A stretch of 64,000 bases of DNA from Beijerinckia sp. 28-YEA-48 (GCF_900104955.1 NZ_FNSI01000001.1:1274001-1338000), one strand, 5' to 3'. Positions 27,802 to 37,829 are shown, counted from the first letter of the stretch. Numbers and translations are program-made. The notes: generated by a model from the sequence alone, not told the origin.

Positions 27802-29183
27802 TGCGTCGTAATTCGATCGTCGCGCGTATCGTCTGGCTACATATTCTGGTGGTCGGCAGCGTCTCTATCTTCATGCCGGTGGCGCTGTATTTCCTTTTGG
27901 CCTCGGAAACGAACGAGATCCAGCGCCAGTTCATCACCAGCCAGGTCAATCAGATCGGCAAATATTTGGAGCGCGGCAGTGACGGGACCTGGCAGCTGAA
28001 GCTGCCGGAAGGCATCCAGGACATCTATTCAGAGGCCTATGGACGCTATCGCTACGCGATCATCAATGACAAAGGGCAGGTCGTGTTCTCGTCCCTGGCG
28101 GACAAATCCGCCGTCTTTCCCGACGCTGGGTTGACCGACGAGCCGCAATATCTTGATCGGCGCGATAGTGGCCTGGCCGTCGCGGGCGCTCGCATCCCGG
28201 AAACGATCGATGGCGAGCCGTTCTGGGTCGAGGTCGGAGAAGACCTGTCGCATCGAGACGTTATTATCGACGATATCCTGGGGCGATTCCTGCAACGCGT
28301 CGCCTGGGTTACGTTGCCGCTGCTGTTGCTGCTGCTGGGGCTCGACATCGCCATCGTCCGAACCGTGTTCAAGCCCGTTCTGAGGGCTTCGGAGGAGGCC
28401 GAGGCGATCAGGCCCTCGCAGCCGGGTCTGCGTCTGTCGAGCGCGGAACTGCCCAGCGAAATCCGCCCCCTGGTCCAAGCCATCAACAATGCCCTTGATC
28501 GTCTGGAAAGCGGCTACAAGCTGCAACACGAATTCGCGGCCGATGCCGCCCATGAATTGCGCACGCCGCTGGCCATCCTGCGCACGCGCATCGACACGTT
28601 GACCGATCGGGACGTGTCGCGGCAACTGCGCAGCGATGTCGAGCGCATGTCCCACACCGTCAATCAGTTACTTGAAATGGCGGAGTCAGAGATTTTCATC
28701 GTTGGTCCCGACGAACAGGCGGATCTGCATGCGATCGCTGTCGATGTCGTTTCCTTCCTGGCGCCGTTGATCTTTGGCGAGGGGAGGTCGGTCTCTGTTG
28801 TCGGCGCCGATCAACCTGTGCTGGTGAACGGCAACGTTGAGATGATCGCGCGTGCTTTGCGCAACCTGGTCGAGAATGCCGCCAAATACTCTCCCTCGGG
28901 CAGCGAGATCGAGGTCATTGTCGATAGCGCCGGGGCGTTGCGGATCACGGATGAGGGCGCTGGGATCAGCGACGACGACAAGCAGCTTCTCTTCCGGCGG
29001 TTTTGGCGGCGTGACCGGCGCGGCACCAACAGCGTCGGCCTTGGCTTGGCGATCGTGCAACGGATCATGGCGGCGCACAGCGGCGAGATAGAAGTCCATA
29101 GCCGTTCGCCACGCGGGACTGCTTTCGTCCTTCGCTTCAAGCCCTTCGAGACTGACATTTCGTCAGACGGCGCCATCGCTTGA
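27801..29183 (+). CDS. Sensor histidine kinase
   Basis: A 460-residue membrane kinase. TM1 near residues 10-33, an extracytoplasmic sensor domain (about 34-170), TM2 near 171-192, then a short linker. H-box HEFAADAAHELRTPLAIL with H251, N-box NLVENAAKYSP, G1 DEGAGIS and G2 GLGLAIVQRI are all intact, resembling the QseC/PmrB/TctE group. ATG at 27801 overlaps the regulator stop. The sensor loop contains no obvious metal-binding cluster. With the RND genes immediately downstream it likely senses the pump's substrate in the periplasm. Confidence 0.94.
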   Translation: MRRNSIVARIVWLHILVVGSVSIFMPVALYFLLASETNEIQRQFITSQVNQIGKYLERGSDGTWQLKLPEGIQDIYSEAYGRYRYAIINDKGQVVFSSLADKSAVFPDAGLTDEPQYLDRRDSGLAVAGARIPETIDGEPFWVEVGEDLSHRDVIIDDILGRFLQRVAWVTLPLLLLLLGLDIAIVRTVFKPVLRASEEAEAIRPSQPGLRLSSAELPSEIRPLVQAINNALDRLESGYKLQHEFAADAAHELRTPLAILRTRIDTLTDRDVSRQLRSDVERMSHTVNQLLEMAESEIFIVGPDEQADLHAIAVDVVSFLAPLIFGEGRSVSVVGADQPVLVNGNVEMIARALRNLVENAAKYSPSGSEIEVIVDSAGALRITDEGAGISDDDKQLLFRRFWRRDRRGTNSVGLGLAIVQRIMAAHSGEIEVHSRSPRGTAFVLRFKPFETDISSDGAIA

Positions 29184-29202
29184 GCCGCTTCGGGCGGCTC
29201 GT

Positions 29203-29240
29203 GTCAGTTTCGCGTTAGCTTGGCGTCAGGCATTTGTCAG
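29203..29240 (+). promoter_or_regulatory. Four 11-bp-spaced direct repeats, candidate response-regulator site
   Basis: GTCAG (29203), GTTAG (29214), GTCAG (29225) and GTCAG (29236) recur at exactly 11-bp intervals, the phasing used by OmpR/PhoB-family regulators. They follow a small GAGCCGC/GCGGCTC hairpin (29182-29200) at the end of the kinase gene and lie 50 bp before the adaptor start. Confidence 0.6.
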
Positions 29241-29289
29241 CCAGCCCTCCTATGAGACTCAGAGCTAGATTTAGCGCGAGGGCGCCCAA

Positions 29290-30531
29290 GTGGTCGACAA
29301 TGTGAGCAATCGGAAGCGATACGTGCGGTCGCTACCAGTCGTCGCGGGCGTTCTTGCGATAGGTGCAGGTTTGGCTTGGGCCCTGCCTTCGCAAACGGCG
29401 TCGAAGGCCGAGACCGCAACCACACTGCCGAAACCCGCTGCGCCGTCGTCGTCGTTCAAGCTGTCCGAGGATCAGATGGCGGCGGTGACTCTTGAGCCCG
29501 CGACCGAGATGCGGTTCCGCTCGACTTTGACGACCGATGGCAAGATCGCGGTCAATGAAGACGAAGCCACGCCGGTCTATCCGGCCTATGCTGGCCGCAC
29601 CGTGCGCATTCTGGCGAAGCCCGGCGATCAGGTACAGCGCGGACAAGTGCTGTTTACCCTTGAAGCCGCGGATATGGTTCAAGCGCAAACCGATTTCATT
29701 TCAGCTGTCGCTACGCTCAACAAGGCTATCTCGCAAGAAAATCTAGCGAAGACGGCCGAAAAGCGGGTGCATGGGCTCTATCTCGTTCACGCCCTGGCGC
29801 AGAAAGACTGGCAGGAGGCACAGGCCGAGCTCGTCAGCGCGCAGAACGACACACGTTCTGGCCAGGTTGCTGTTGAGGCGGCGAGCAATCGACTGCGACT
29901 GCTAGGTCGCAGCGACGAAGAGATTGATCGCTTCAAGAATGAGGGGCGCATCAGCGCCGAGACATCCACCTATGCGCCGCTGAGTGGCACGGTGGTCCAG
30001 CGCAAGATCGGCCCCGGCCAGTTTATCGCGGCAGGTTCGTCTGATCCGGCCTTTGTTATCGGGGATCTGTCGTCGGTCTGGATCGTCGCCAATGTTCGCG
30101 AGAGCGACGCGGGCAATATCCGCCTCGGTCAGACGATCACGGTTTCGCTACTTGCCTATCCTGGCCAACATTTCAACGCGACGGTGGATTATGTCTCCTC
30201 GTCGGTCGATCCCTCGACCCGTCGTCTCCAGGTTCGCGGCACCATCGCGAATCCGGATCGTAAGCTGCGACCGGAAATGTTCGCCACCGCGACGATCGAT
30301 ATTGCCAACGCGACCTCGTCGATTGGTGTTCCCCGCCATGCGCTTGTCTATGAGGGCGATAGCATCCGTCTGTGGGTCTATCAGGACGGCAAAATCACAC
30401 CGCGCAACGTGACCACGGGCCTCATCAACGACGACTTCGTCGAAATCAAGGATGGGTTGCGTCGCGGTGAAACCGTGGTGACACGGGGTAGCCTGTTTAT
30501 CGATCGGGCGAATGTCGCAAACGCCGGCTGA
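29290..30531 (+). CDS. RND efflux periplasmic adaptor (second system)
   Basis: A 413-residue membrane-fusion protein. N-terminal anchor/signal (VRSLPVVAGVLAIGAGLAWAL), lipoyl half-motifs VYPAYAGRTVRILAKPGDQVQRGQVLFTLE and TYAPLSGTVVQRKIGPGQFI, a helical hairpin between them, and a beta-barrel/MP domain ending GETVVTRGSLFID. GTG at 29290 preceded by GAGGGCG. Belongs to the CzcB/heavy-metal efflux group, but lacks the metal-binding module seen in the first system's adaptor. The pump gene begins 29 bp downstream. Confidence 0.9.
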   Translation: MVDNVSNRKRYVRSLPVVAGVLAIGAGLAWALPSQTASKAETATTLPKPAAPSSSFKLSEDQMAAVTLEPATEMRFRSTLTTDGKIAVNEDEATPVYPAYAGRTVRILAKPGDQVQRGQVLFTLEAADMVQAQTDFISAVATLNKAISQENLAKTAEKRVHGLYLVHALAQKDWQEAQAELVSAQNDTRSGQVAVEAASNRLRLLGRSDEEIDRFKNEGRISAETSTYAPLSGTVVQRKIGPGQFIAAGSSDPAFVIGDLSSVWIVANVRESDAGNIRLGQTITVSLLAYPGQHFNATVDYVSSSVDPSTRRLQVRGTIANPDRKLRPEMFATATIDIANATSSIGVPRHALVYEGDSIRLWVYQDGKITPRNVTTGLINDDFVEIKDGLRRGETVVTRGSLFIDRANVANAG

Positions 30532-30560
30532 TCGTTGCACGTCTAATCGAGGATAAGCGC

Positions 30561-33500
30561 GTGAATACGCTGATCGAATTCGCACTGCGGCAACGCGTGC
30601 TGGTGATCCTATTGCTCCTCGGCGTCTTCGCGGGCGGCTTTGTCGCGTTTCAAAACCTCAATATCGAAGCCTATCCCGATCCAGTACCGCCTATGGTTGA
30701 CATCGTCACGCAGAGCGATGGCATGTCGGCGGAGGAGGTCGAGCGTTACATCACCATTCCGATCGAAACGCAGACATCCGGCCTTCCCAATTTGCGCACG
30801 ATGCGCACGATCTCGCTGTACGGCCTGTCGGATGTGAAGTTGCAATTCACCTTCGACTACACCTATGAGCAGGCGTTGCAGCAGGTGCTCAACCGCCTGT
30901 CGCAGCTGCCAAACCTGCCGAATGGCGCGCAACCCTCGATTTCGCCGGTGTCGCCGATTGGCGAAATCTATCGCTACAAGCTGACGGGTCCCCCGGGCTA
31001 CAGCGTTCTCGATCTCAAAACCTTGCAGGATTGGGTGTTGCAACGGCGTTTCCGCGCCATCCCCGGCGTGATCGATGTGACCGGATGGGGCGGCAAGACC
31101 AAGACCTATGAGGTTCAGGTTAAATTCGACAAACTGGTGGCCTATGGCCTGACCTTGCCGCAGGTCATCCAAGCCATCAACAATGCCAATATCAACGTCG
31201 GCGGCAATACGGTCGACATTGGTTCGCAATCGGCTGTTATTCGCGGTGTCGGCGCTATTCGCACGGTCGACGACATCCGCAACACCATGTTGACGCAAAA
31301 CGGGGGCAGTGCGGTCCTGGTGAAGGACATCGCCGACGTCATCGTCAGCAACCAGCCGCGCCTCGGCATCGCCGGCAAGGATGACGACAACGACATCGTG
31401 CAAGGCATTGTGTTGATGCGTCGTGGCGAAAAGAGCATGCCGACGATCCTCAACGTGCATGCCGCCGTCGAGCGCATCAACAGTTCCGGTGTCCTGCCGC
31501 CGGGCGTCAAGATCGAACGCATCTATGATCGCAAAGAGCTGATCGATCTGACGACCCACACCGTCTTGCACAATATGATGGTCGGCATCATCCTCGTCTT
31601 TCTCATCCAATGGCTGTTTCTGGGCGATTTACGCAGTGCGGTCATCGTGGCCGCGACGATTCCGTTTTCGTTATGTGTCGCTATCGGCATCATGGTCTTA
31701 CGCGGAGAATCCGCGAACCTGCTCTCGGTCGGCGCCATCGACTTTGGCTTGATCGTCGATGCGACGGTAATCATCGTCGAAAATATCTTCCGAAATCTGG
31801 CGCATCGTACTGGCGGTGTTCCCACCGGCCCGTTCGGCAAAAACGCCAAGCTTAATATCATCTATAACTCGTCAACGAGCGTCAGCCGGTCGATCCTGTT
31901 TTCCGGCGCGATCATCATCGCCGCCTTCCTGCCGCTGTTTACGCTGAGTGGCGTCGAAGCCCATATTTTCGGGCCGATGGCGAAGACCTATGCCTATGCG
32001 CTCGCCGGTGGTCTGCTTGCGACCTTCATCGTCTCGCCAGCGCTGTCCGCCGTGCTTCTGCCGGAGCGCGTGCGCGAGACCGAGACCTGGCTCGTGCGCG
32101 GATTGGATTCGATCTATCGGCCCGTGTTGCGTGCGGCGATGGCCAATCGGTTGAAAACGGTGGCCAGCGCGCTCATCCTCTTTGTCGGCGCTTTGGCGGC
32201 GGGACGGGGGCTGGGTCTCGAATTCCTGCCCAAGCTGGAAGAGGGCAATCTCTGGATTCGCGCCACCATGCCCGCGACCATTTCGCTGACCGAAGGCAAT
32301 GGCTATGTGAATCAGATCCGTTCGGTCATTCAGTCGATTCCGGAAGTGCAGTCGGTTGTCTCACAACACGGCCGGCCCGATGACGGCACCGATGCCACGG
32401 GCTTTTTCAACGCCGAGTTCTTCGCGCCACTGGTGCCGGCTGGCGATTGGCGGCCTGGGATGACCAAGGACAAACTGACTGCGGAAATTCTCGGCCAGCT
32501 CGAGCGCCGCTTCCCTGGCATTGAGTTCAATTTCTCGCAATATCTGCAGGACAATGTCGCTGAAGCGGTGTCGGGCGTGAAGGGCGAGAATTCGATCAAG
32601 CTCTATGGCAATGATTTGGCGCAGCTGACAGCCACCGGCAACAAGATCAAAGACGTTCTCGCCACTGTTCCGGGCATCAAGGATCTGTCGGTGTTCACCT
32701 CGTTGGGCCAGCCGACGATCCAGATCGATGTCGATCGCGAACGCGCCTCCCGTTATGGCCTCGCGCCTGGCGATATCAATACGGCGGTTCACGCGGCGAT
32801 CGGTGGTCAGTCGGCAGGCGATCTCTTCGAGAACGGCAGCGATCGCCATTTCCCGATCATGGTGCGCCTGGCGCCGGAGTTCCGGCAGAGTGCCGAAGCC
32901 ATTCGCAATCTCACCATCGGCGTTGCCGGACAGAACGGATCGATTTCACAAATCCCGCTCAGCGACGTCGCCTCGATCCGCTTGGTCACGGGCGCCTCCT
33001 ATATTTATCGCGAGCAACAGGAGCGTTATCTGCCGATCAAGTTCAGCGTTCGCGATCGCGACTTGGGTGGTGCGATCGAAGAGGCACAGCGGCGGATCGC
33101 GGAGGAGGTTAAGCTAGGGCCGGGCATGCGTCTGGAATGGGTTGGCGAATTCGGCAACCTTCAGGACGCGATCGCGCGGCTGAAGATCGTTGTTCCCGTC
33201 ACGCTGCTGCTGATCGCGCTGCTGCTCTATCTGAACTTCGCGTCGATCACCGATACGCTTCTGGCGCTGTCGGTCATTCCGATGGCGATGGTCGGTGGTG
33301 TCGTCACCTTGTTCCTGTCCGGCACGGCGTTTAGCGTCTCGGCGGCGATGGGCTTCATTGCGCTCTTCGGTATCTCGGTGATGGAAGGCGTGATCCTGCT
33401 GGCGACGTTTAATGGCCTGATCAACACGGGAATGGAACGCTCGGCAGCTATTTTCGAAGCGGCCACCACCCGCATGCGCCCGGTGATGATGACCTGTGTC

Positions 33501-33725
33501 GCGGCTTGCGTCGGCTTGTTCCCGGCGGCGATTTCCACGGGCATCGGCTCGCAGGTGCAAAAGCCATTGGCCATGGTCGTCGTCGGCGGCATTCTTCTGG
33601 CGCCGATCCTGATCCTGGTCTATCTGCCGCTGCTCATCGATTTCTTCTCGCGGCGGAAACTGGCCATTATCGATGATAGCGAGGGCGAGGCGCCTGTGCC
33701 TGAGGCGCATCCGCATCAGACGTAA
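30561..33725 (+). CDS. Heavy-metal efflux-type RND pump (second system)
   Basis: A 1054-residue RND transporter of the heavy-metal efflux clade: NTLIEFALRQRVLVILLLLGVFAGG, then NIEAYPDPVPPMVDIVTQSDGMSAEEVERYITIPIE, and TM4 GAIDFGLIVDATVIIVENIFRNLAHR with the proton-relay Asp. GTG start at 30561 after GAGG. Compared with the CusA-like pump it is closer to the CzcA/NczA-like branch, so divalent cations or a non-metal substrate are possible. No outer-membrane factor follows; a strong hairpin terminator does. Regulation by the adjacent two-component system is likely. Confidence 0.9.
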   Translation: MNTLIEFALRQRVLVILLLLGVFAGGFVAFQNLNIEAYPDPVPPMVDIVTQSDGMSAEEVERYITIPIETQTSGLPNLRTMRTISLYGLSDVKLQFTFDYTYEQALQQVLNRLSQLPNLPNGAQPSISPVSPIGEIYRYKLTGPPGYSVLDLKTLQDWVLQRRFRAIPGVIDVTGWGGKTKTYEVQVKFDKLVAYGLTLPQVIQAINNANINVGGNTVDIGSQSAVIRGVGAIRTVDDIRNTMLTQNGGSAVLVKDIADVIVSNQPRLGIAGKDDDNDIVQGIVLMRRGEKSMPTILNVHAAVERINSSGVLPPGVKIERIYDRKELIDLTTHTVLHNMMVGIILVFLIQWLFLGDLRSAVIVAATIPFSLCVAIGIMVLRGESANLLSVGAIDFGLIVDATVIIVENIFRNLAHRTGGVPTGPFGKNAKLNIIYNSSTSVSRSILFSGAIIIAAFLPLFTLSGVEAHIFGPMAKTYAYALAGGLLATFIVSPALSAVLLPERVRETETWLVRGLDSIYRPVLRAAMANRLKTVASALILFVGALAAGRGLGLEFLPKLEEGNLWIRATMPATISLTEGNGYVNQIRSVIQSIPEVQSVVSQHGRPDDGTDATGFFNAEFFAPLVPAGDWRPGMTKDKLTAEILGQLERRFPGIEFNFSQYLQDNVAEAVSGVKGENSIKLYGNDLAQLTATGNKIKDVLATVPGIKDLSVFTSLGQPTIQIDVDRERASRYGLAPGDINTAVHAAIGGQSAGDLFENGSDRHFPIMVRLAPEFRQSAEAIRNLTIGVAGQNGSISQIPLSDVASIRLVTGASYIYREQQERYLPIKFSVRDRDLGGAIEEAQRRIAEEVKLGPGMRLEWVGEFGNLQDAIARLKIVVPVTLLLIALLLYLNFASITDTLLALSVIPMAMVGGVVTLFLSGTAFSVSAAMGFIALFGISVMEGVILLATFNGLINTGMERSAAIFEAATTRMRPVMMTCVAACVGLFPAAISTGIGSQVQKPLAMVVVGGILLAPILILVYLPLLIDFFSRRKLAIIDDSEGEAPVPEAHPHQT

Positions 33726-33742
33726 CCTCGAACAATTCTCCA

Positions 33743-33776
33743 TTGCCATTCCCGACACGGCTGTCGGGAATGGCAA
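33743..33776 (+). terminator. Strong hairpin terminator between RND operon and queC
   Basis: TTGCCATTCCCGACA and TGTCGGGAATGGCAA form a perfect 15-bp stem with a CGGC loop, and a TTTTT run follows at about 33783. It lies between convergent genes and may serve both. Its CCATTCCCG arm resembles the REP-like repeats. Confidence 0.75.
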
Positions 33777-33798
33777 CGAGCGTTTTTAGCAGGCGTTA

Positions 33799-34500
33799 TC
33801 AGATGGCCTGAAAACGGCGATAACCGTCCGCCCGCAATTCGCAGGCGGGGCAGGTGCCGCAGCCAAAGCCCCAGGGATGGCGCATGCCGCGTTCGCCGAG
33901 ATAGCAGGTGTGGCTGTCCTCGACGATAAGATCGATGAGGGGCTGGCCGCCGAGCCTTCCGGCCAGGCGCCAGGTCTCGGCCTTGTCGATCCACATCAGC
34001 GGTGTTTCGAGTACGAAGCGCTTGTCCATGCCCAGATTGAGCGCCACCTGCAGCGCCTTGATCGTATCGTCGCGACAGTCGGGATAACCGCTGTAGTCGG
34101 TTTCGCACATGCCGCCGACGATGTGTTTGAGACCACGGCGATAGGCCAGAGTCGCCGCGAAGGTGAGAAAAACGAGATTACGCCCCGGCACGAATGTATT
34201 GGGCAGGCCCGCATCGGTCATCTCGATGGTGACATCGCGGGTCAAGGCGGTGTCGGAGATCTGGCCCAGCACATTGAGATCGATCGTGTGGTCGTTGCCG
34301 AGCCGCGTCGCCCAGCGCGGATTCATGGCGGTGAGGCCATCGCGAATCCGGCCTCGGCAATCGAGCTCGATGCGATGGCGCTGGCCATAGTCAAAGCCGA
34401 CCGTCTCGACCCGGTCAAAGCGCTCCAGTGCCCAGGCGAGGCAGGTGGCGGAATCCTGTCCACCGGAGAACAGGACGAGGGCAGCGGTGTTCAAATCCAT
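33799..34500 (-). CDS. queC: 7-cyano-7-deazaguanine synthase
   Basis: A 233-residue PP-loop ATP pyrophosphatase converting carboxy-deazaguanine to preQ0 in the queuosine pathway. N-terminal PP-loop [23 protein letters not shown], the [20 protein letters not shown] core and the C-terminal zinc cysteines in CYLGERG and FGCGTCPAC are all present. ATG at 34500 has AAGGAG. It is 20 bp downstream of an MFS exporter gene on the same strand. Other que genes are not in the window. Confidence 0.96.
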   Translation of the reverse strand: MDLNTAALVLFSGGQDSATCLAWALERFDRVETVGFDYGQRHRIELDCRGRIRDGLTAMNPRWATRLGNDHTIDLNVLGQISDTALTRDVTIEMTDAGLPNTFVPGRNLVFLTFAATLAYRRGLKHIVGGMCETDYSGYPDCRDDTIKALQVALNLGMDKRFVLETPLMWIDKAETWRLAGRLGGQPLIDLIVEDSHTCYLGERGMRHPWGFGCGTCPACELRADGYRRFQAI

Positions 34501-34520
34501 ATCTCCTTCACGGCTTTCCT

Positions 34521-35771
34521 TCACGACTCGGCTTTCACCGGGGCTCTGGCCACGGTGAAGTGATAGACGAGCACGAGCAGCAGCAGAACGCCGAAGGCCG
34601 AAACGCCCAGCGACCAGTGGATGCCGGTCCAGGCGCCGAGCAGACCGACCGAAATGCCGCTGAAGGCGCGCATGCCGAGCCCGGCCATATTGTAGAGGCC
34701 GACGACGCGGCCACGGCTTTCCGGCGGCGCGTTCAACTGCACCAGTGCCTGCGCGATGGTATTGAACGACAATTCGCAAAAGCCTGCGATCATCAGCAAG
34801 GCGATCGCCAGTGCGAAACTTCCGGCGGTGGCGAAGCCGAGGAGGGCGGTTGCCCAGACCGCAGCCAGAATCATCGCCGCCTTCGCGGTCGAGCGAATGA
34901 CGTTCCAGCCTTCGAGCAGGACGCCGGCGAGCACCGCGCCGGCTGCATCCGCCGCCAGCAGCAGACTGTAGGAAATGCCGGGATCGCCATGGCCGAGATC
35001 GGCGGCGAAACCTGGCATTTGCGCGCTATAGGCATTGCCGACGAGGAACGAGGTCAGACCCGCCAACAGGGTCATCGAGGTCAAAACGGTGTTCGGCCTA
35101 ATATCGCGCATGGTCTGGATGATGTCGGCGAAACCGCGCACAGCGCGCGCCAGAGGCTGCGCCGCCTTGCCTGGCGCCCAGAACAGCCACAACAGCATCG
35201 GCAGGTAGAACAGGGTGTTCAGCATGATGCCCTTGATGGGCCCCAGCGTGTACATGATCAGGCCGCCGACGGCGGGTCCGACCAGAACGCCGAGATAGCG
35301 CGCCATGGCATTCAGACGCACGGCCGATTGCAGATCACCGGGGCCGACCATGTCATAGAGCAGCAATTGGTTCGGTGTTTGCCACAGCACGCCAGCGCAG
35401 CCGTGGATGATCAGGATGAACATGGCGCTCCACATCGTCAGCGTGTCGGTGACGAAGAAGAAGGCCCAGCCGGCCGAAGCGATGATGAACAGCAGCATGC
35501 CGCATTGAATGATGCGGCGCCGGTCCATCCGATCGGCCAAGCCGCCGACGGTGACCGAGAACAATAGGAATGGCAGCCAGTGGGACAGGATGGCGAAGCC
35601 ACCGAGCGCCGGCGAATGGAATTTTTGATAAATGAACCAGTAGCTGATCACATGCTCGATGTTGTCGGCCATCATGGCGACGACATAGGAGATGAATTGC
35701 AGGCGGTAGGCGGGGTGCCGCATGGCGGCAAAGGAGGTCCGAGGCAGACCGGTTTTGACAGGGGCAGTCAC
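34521..35771 (-). CDS. MFS transporter, EntS-like
   Basis: A 416-residue major facilitator with about 12 transmembrane helices. [20 protein letters not shown] is the loop 2-3 signature and [26 protein letters not shown] is the equivalent in the second half, as in the EntS/MFS_3 group of siderophore or drug exporters. The GTG at 35771 has GGAAAAG in front; the 15 residues before it (from ATG 35816) look unnatural. Co-directional and 20 bp from queC, hence co-transcribed; no functional relation is obvious. Confidence 0.85.
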   Translation of the reverse strand: MTAPVKTGLPRTSFAAMRHPAYRLQFISYVVAMMADNIEHVISYWFIYQKFHSPALGGFAILSHWLPFLLFSVTVGGLADRMDRRRIIQCGMLLFIIASAGWAFFFVTDTLTMWSAMFILIIHGCAGVLWQTPNQLLLYDMVGPGDLQSAVRLNAMARYLGVLVGPAVGGLIMYTLGPIKGIMLNTLFYLPMLLWLFWAPGKAAQPLARAVRGFADIIQTMRDIRPNTVLTSMTLLAGLTSFLVGNAYSAQMPGFAADLGHGDPGISYSLLLAADAAGAVLAGVLLEGWNVIRSTAKAAMILAAVWATALLGFATAGSFALAIALLMIAGFCELSFNTIAQALVQLNAPPESRGRVVGLYNMAGLGMRAFSGISVGLLGAWTGIHWSLGVSAFGVLLLLVLVYHFTVARAPVKAES

Positions 35772-35902
35772 GTCACTTTTCCAATGCAGGTGTGTCCAAT
35801 GGAGGTGCGGCCGCATAACACGGAAGCGGCGGCAGTTTTTTGATCTTGTACCGGAAGGTGTACTTCTCGGTGTACCTTTGTCCTAAGCAATCGCCACGCC
35901 AT

Positions 35903-36835
35903 CTATGGCGCTTTCGGAATATCGAGGGTTTCGAGGCGGCTCAATTCGGCATATTCGGCGGCGAGAAAGTCCATCAATGCGCGCACCGAGGGCAAAAGGC
36001 CACGCCGGGATGGGAAGGCGGCGTGGATGATGCCCGTGCGCGGCGCCCAGCCGGGCAGAATGTCGATCAGCCGGCCGGCCCGCAGGTCCTCTTGGACCAC
36101 CATGGTCGGAAATTGGCAGACACCGATGCCAGCGAGCGCCGCCTCGCGCAGCGCCACCATATCCTCGGTCAAAAGCCGGGGGCGGTGCGGGATTTTCGCC
36201 GTCGCGCCGTCCGGGCCATCGAGGCACCAGTCATGATCACTGTGCGCCGGGCCCCAGGCCAGGCTCGGTAGGGTGGTGAGATCGGCCGGCACCAGTGGAT
36301 GCGACAGGTCTTTGATCAGCGTAGGGCTCGCCACCAAGCGTTGGATGCTGTCGGCAAATTTGCGGATGATCAGATCGCTGTCGTCGAGCGGCGGAAAGCG
36401 CACGCGGATGGCGAGATCGAAGCCTTCGCGAATGACATCCACCCGCCGGTTGGTGCTGTCCAACATCACTTCGACCTGCGGGCAGGCGGCCATGAAGCGG
36501 GCGATCATGGCGCCAAGCTGAAAGTAGATCACCGATGAGGGGCAGCTGACCCGCACGAGACCACGCGGCTCGCCGCGCATGCGCTGGACGGCCTCCGTCG
36601 CTGCCTCGGCTTCCACCACCATGGCGACGCAGTGGCGATAGAATTCGCGGCCGACGTCAGTGACGGCGAATTGTCGGGTGGAGCGTTGGATAAGGCGGAC
36701 GCCGAGACTTTCCTCCAGCAGTCCGATGCGGCGGCTGAGCCGCGAGCGCGGCATGCCGAGCTTGCGAGCGGCGGCTGAAAAGCCCTTTTGCTCAACCACA
36801 TCGACGAAGAGCTTGTAGTCGTTCAGATCCGGCAT
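35903..36835 (-). CDS. LysR-family regulator divergent from pirin
   Basis: A 310-residue LysR protein: HTH YKLFVDVVEQKGFSAAARKLGMPRSRLSRRIGLLE, then RLIQRSTRQFAVTDVGREFYRHC and an effector domain. It belongs to the DsdC/AaeR-like group often placed next to pirin genes. ATG at 36835 opens a divergent intergenic region (36836-36938) shared with the pirin gene, in which TGTCC-N8-GGACA is the likely operator. Confidence 0.92.
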   Translation of the reverse strand: MPDLNDYKLFVDVVEQKGFSAAARKLGMPRSRLSRRIGLLEESLGVRLIQRSTRQFAVTDVGREFYRHCVAMVVEAEAATEAVQRMRGEPRGLVRVSCPSSVIYFQLGAMIARFMAACPQVEVMLDSTNRRVDVIREGFDLAIRVRFPPLDDSDLIIRKFADSIQRLVASPTLIKDLSHPLVPADLTTLPSLAWGPAHSDHDWCLDGPDGATAKIPHRPRLLTEDMVALREAALAGIGVCQFPTMVVQEDLRAGRLIDILPGWAPRTGIIHAAFPSRRGLLPSVRALMDFLAAEYAELSRLETLDIPKAP

Positions 36836-36849
36836 GGCGGGGCTTTGAT

Positions 36850-36867
36850 TGTCCTATCTTTGGGACA
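36850..36867. promoter_or_regulatory. Candidate LysR operator between lysR and pirin
   Basis: TGTCC (36850-36854) and GGACA (36863-36867) form an inverted repeat with 8-bp spacer in a 103-bp divergent promoter region. Confidence 0.45.
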
Positions 36868-36938
36868 GTCTAGCGTGAAATCGCCGTCTACAGGAATTTT
36901 TGATGCGTATCTATCTCGCTGCCAACAAGGAGAGTGAG

Positions 36939-37805
36939 ATGAAGAAAGTTCTCGGAACCTACAGTAGCCCGCGACCCCACTGGGTTGGCGACGGCTTCCC
37001 CGTGCGCTCGCTGTTCTCCCATGGCAGCCATGGCGAGCATATCAGCCCGTTCCTGCTGCTCGACTATGCCGGCCCGGCGGATTTCAAGCCGACAGACACG
37101 CCCCGTGGTGTTGGGGTTCACCCGCATCGCGGCTTCGAGACCGTGACGATCGTCTATAAGGGCGAGGTAGAGCATCGCGACTCCACCGGCCGAGGCGGTG
37201 TCATCGGACCGGGCGACGTGCAGTGGATGACGGCGGCCGGCGGCATTTTGCACGAGGAGTTCCATTCCAAGGCGTTCACCGCCAAAGGTGGCACGCTGCA
37301 GATGGTGCAGCTCTGGGTCAATCTGCCGAAGAAGGACAAGGACGCCGAGCCTGGCTATCAGAGCATCGTCAACGGCGACATTCCCGCGGTTGATCTGCCC
37401 GAAGGGGCCGGCACGCTCCGGGTGATTGCTGGTGATTATGACGGCAAGCGTGGTCCGGCGCGCACCTTCACGCCAATCGAGGTGTGGGATGTGGCGCTGA
37501 AACCGGGCGCGACGGCGCGGTTGCCGGTGCCCGAGGGCCATTCGACGGCTGTGGTCGTGCTGGAAGGCGTGGTCGAGGTGAACGGCGAGGCCATTGCGCG
37601 TGAGGCGGAATTCGTTCTGCTCGATCGCCAGGGCAGCGAGATCACCATCGAGGCCAACGGCAATGTGCGCCTGCTTGTGCTGGCTGGCGAGCCGATCGAC
37701 GAGCCGGTGGTCATGCACGGTCCGTTCGTCATGAACACGAAGGAAGAGATCGTGCAGGCGATGACCGACTTCCAAAGCGGTCGCTTCGGCGCCATCCCGG
37801 CCTAA
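36939..37805 (+). CDS. Pirin-family cupin protein 1
   Basis: A 288-residue bicupin of the pirin family. The N-terminal cupin has the four expected metal ligands, in VHPHRGFET and ILHEEF (two His, then His and Glu). The C-terminal domain ends with the conserved EPIDEPVVMHGPFVMNTKEEI. Pirins act as quercetinases or redox-sensing regulators. ATG at 36939 follows AAGGAGAGTGAG. LysR-pirin divergence is a recurring arrangement, suggesting control by the LysR protein, probably under oxidative or phenolic stress. A strong terminator follows. Confidence 0.94.
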   Translation: MKKVLGTYSSPRPHWVGDGFPVRSLFSHGSHGEHISPFLLLDYAGPADFKPTDTPRGVGVHPHRGFETVTIVYKGEVEHRDSTGRGGVIGPGDVQWMTAAGGILHEEFHSKAFTAKGGTLQMVQLWVNLPKKDKDAEPGYQSIVNGDIPAVDLPEGAGTLRVIAGDYDGKRGPARTFTPIEVWDVALKPGATARLPVPEGHSTAVVVLEGVVEVNGEAIAREAEFVLLDRQGSEITIEANGNVRLLVLAGEPIDEPVVMHGPFVMNTKEEIVQAMTDFQSGRFGAIPA

Positions 37806-37829
37806 TGCGTTCTTGCCTAAACGAAAGCG

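Noticed and set aside
34428..35567. Plus-strand frame of 379 codons
   Set aside because: Antisense to the EntS-like MFS gene; Gln/Arg/His-rich shadow.
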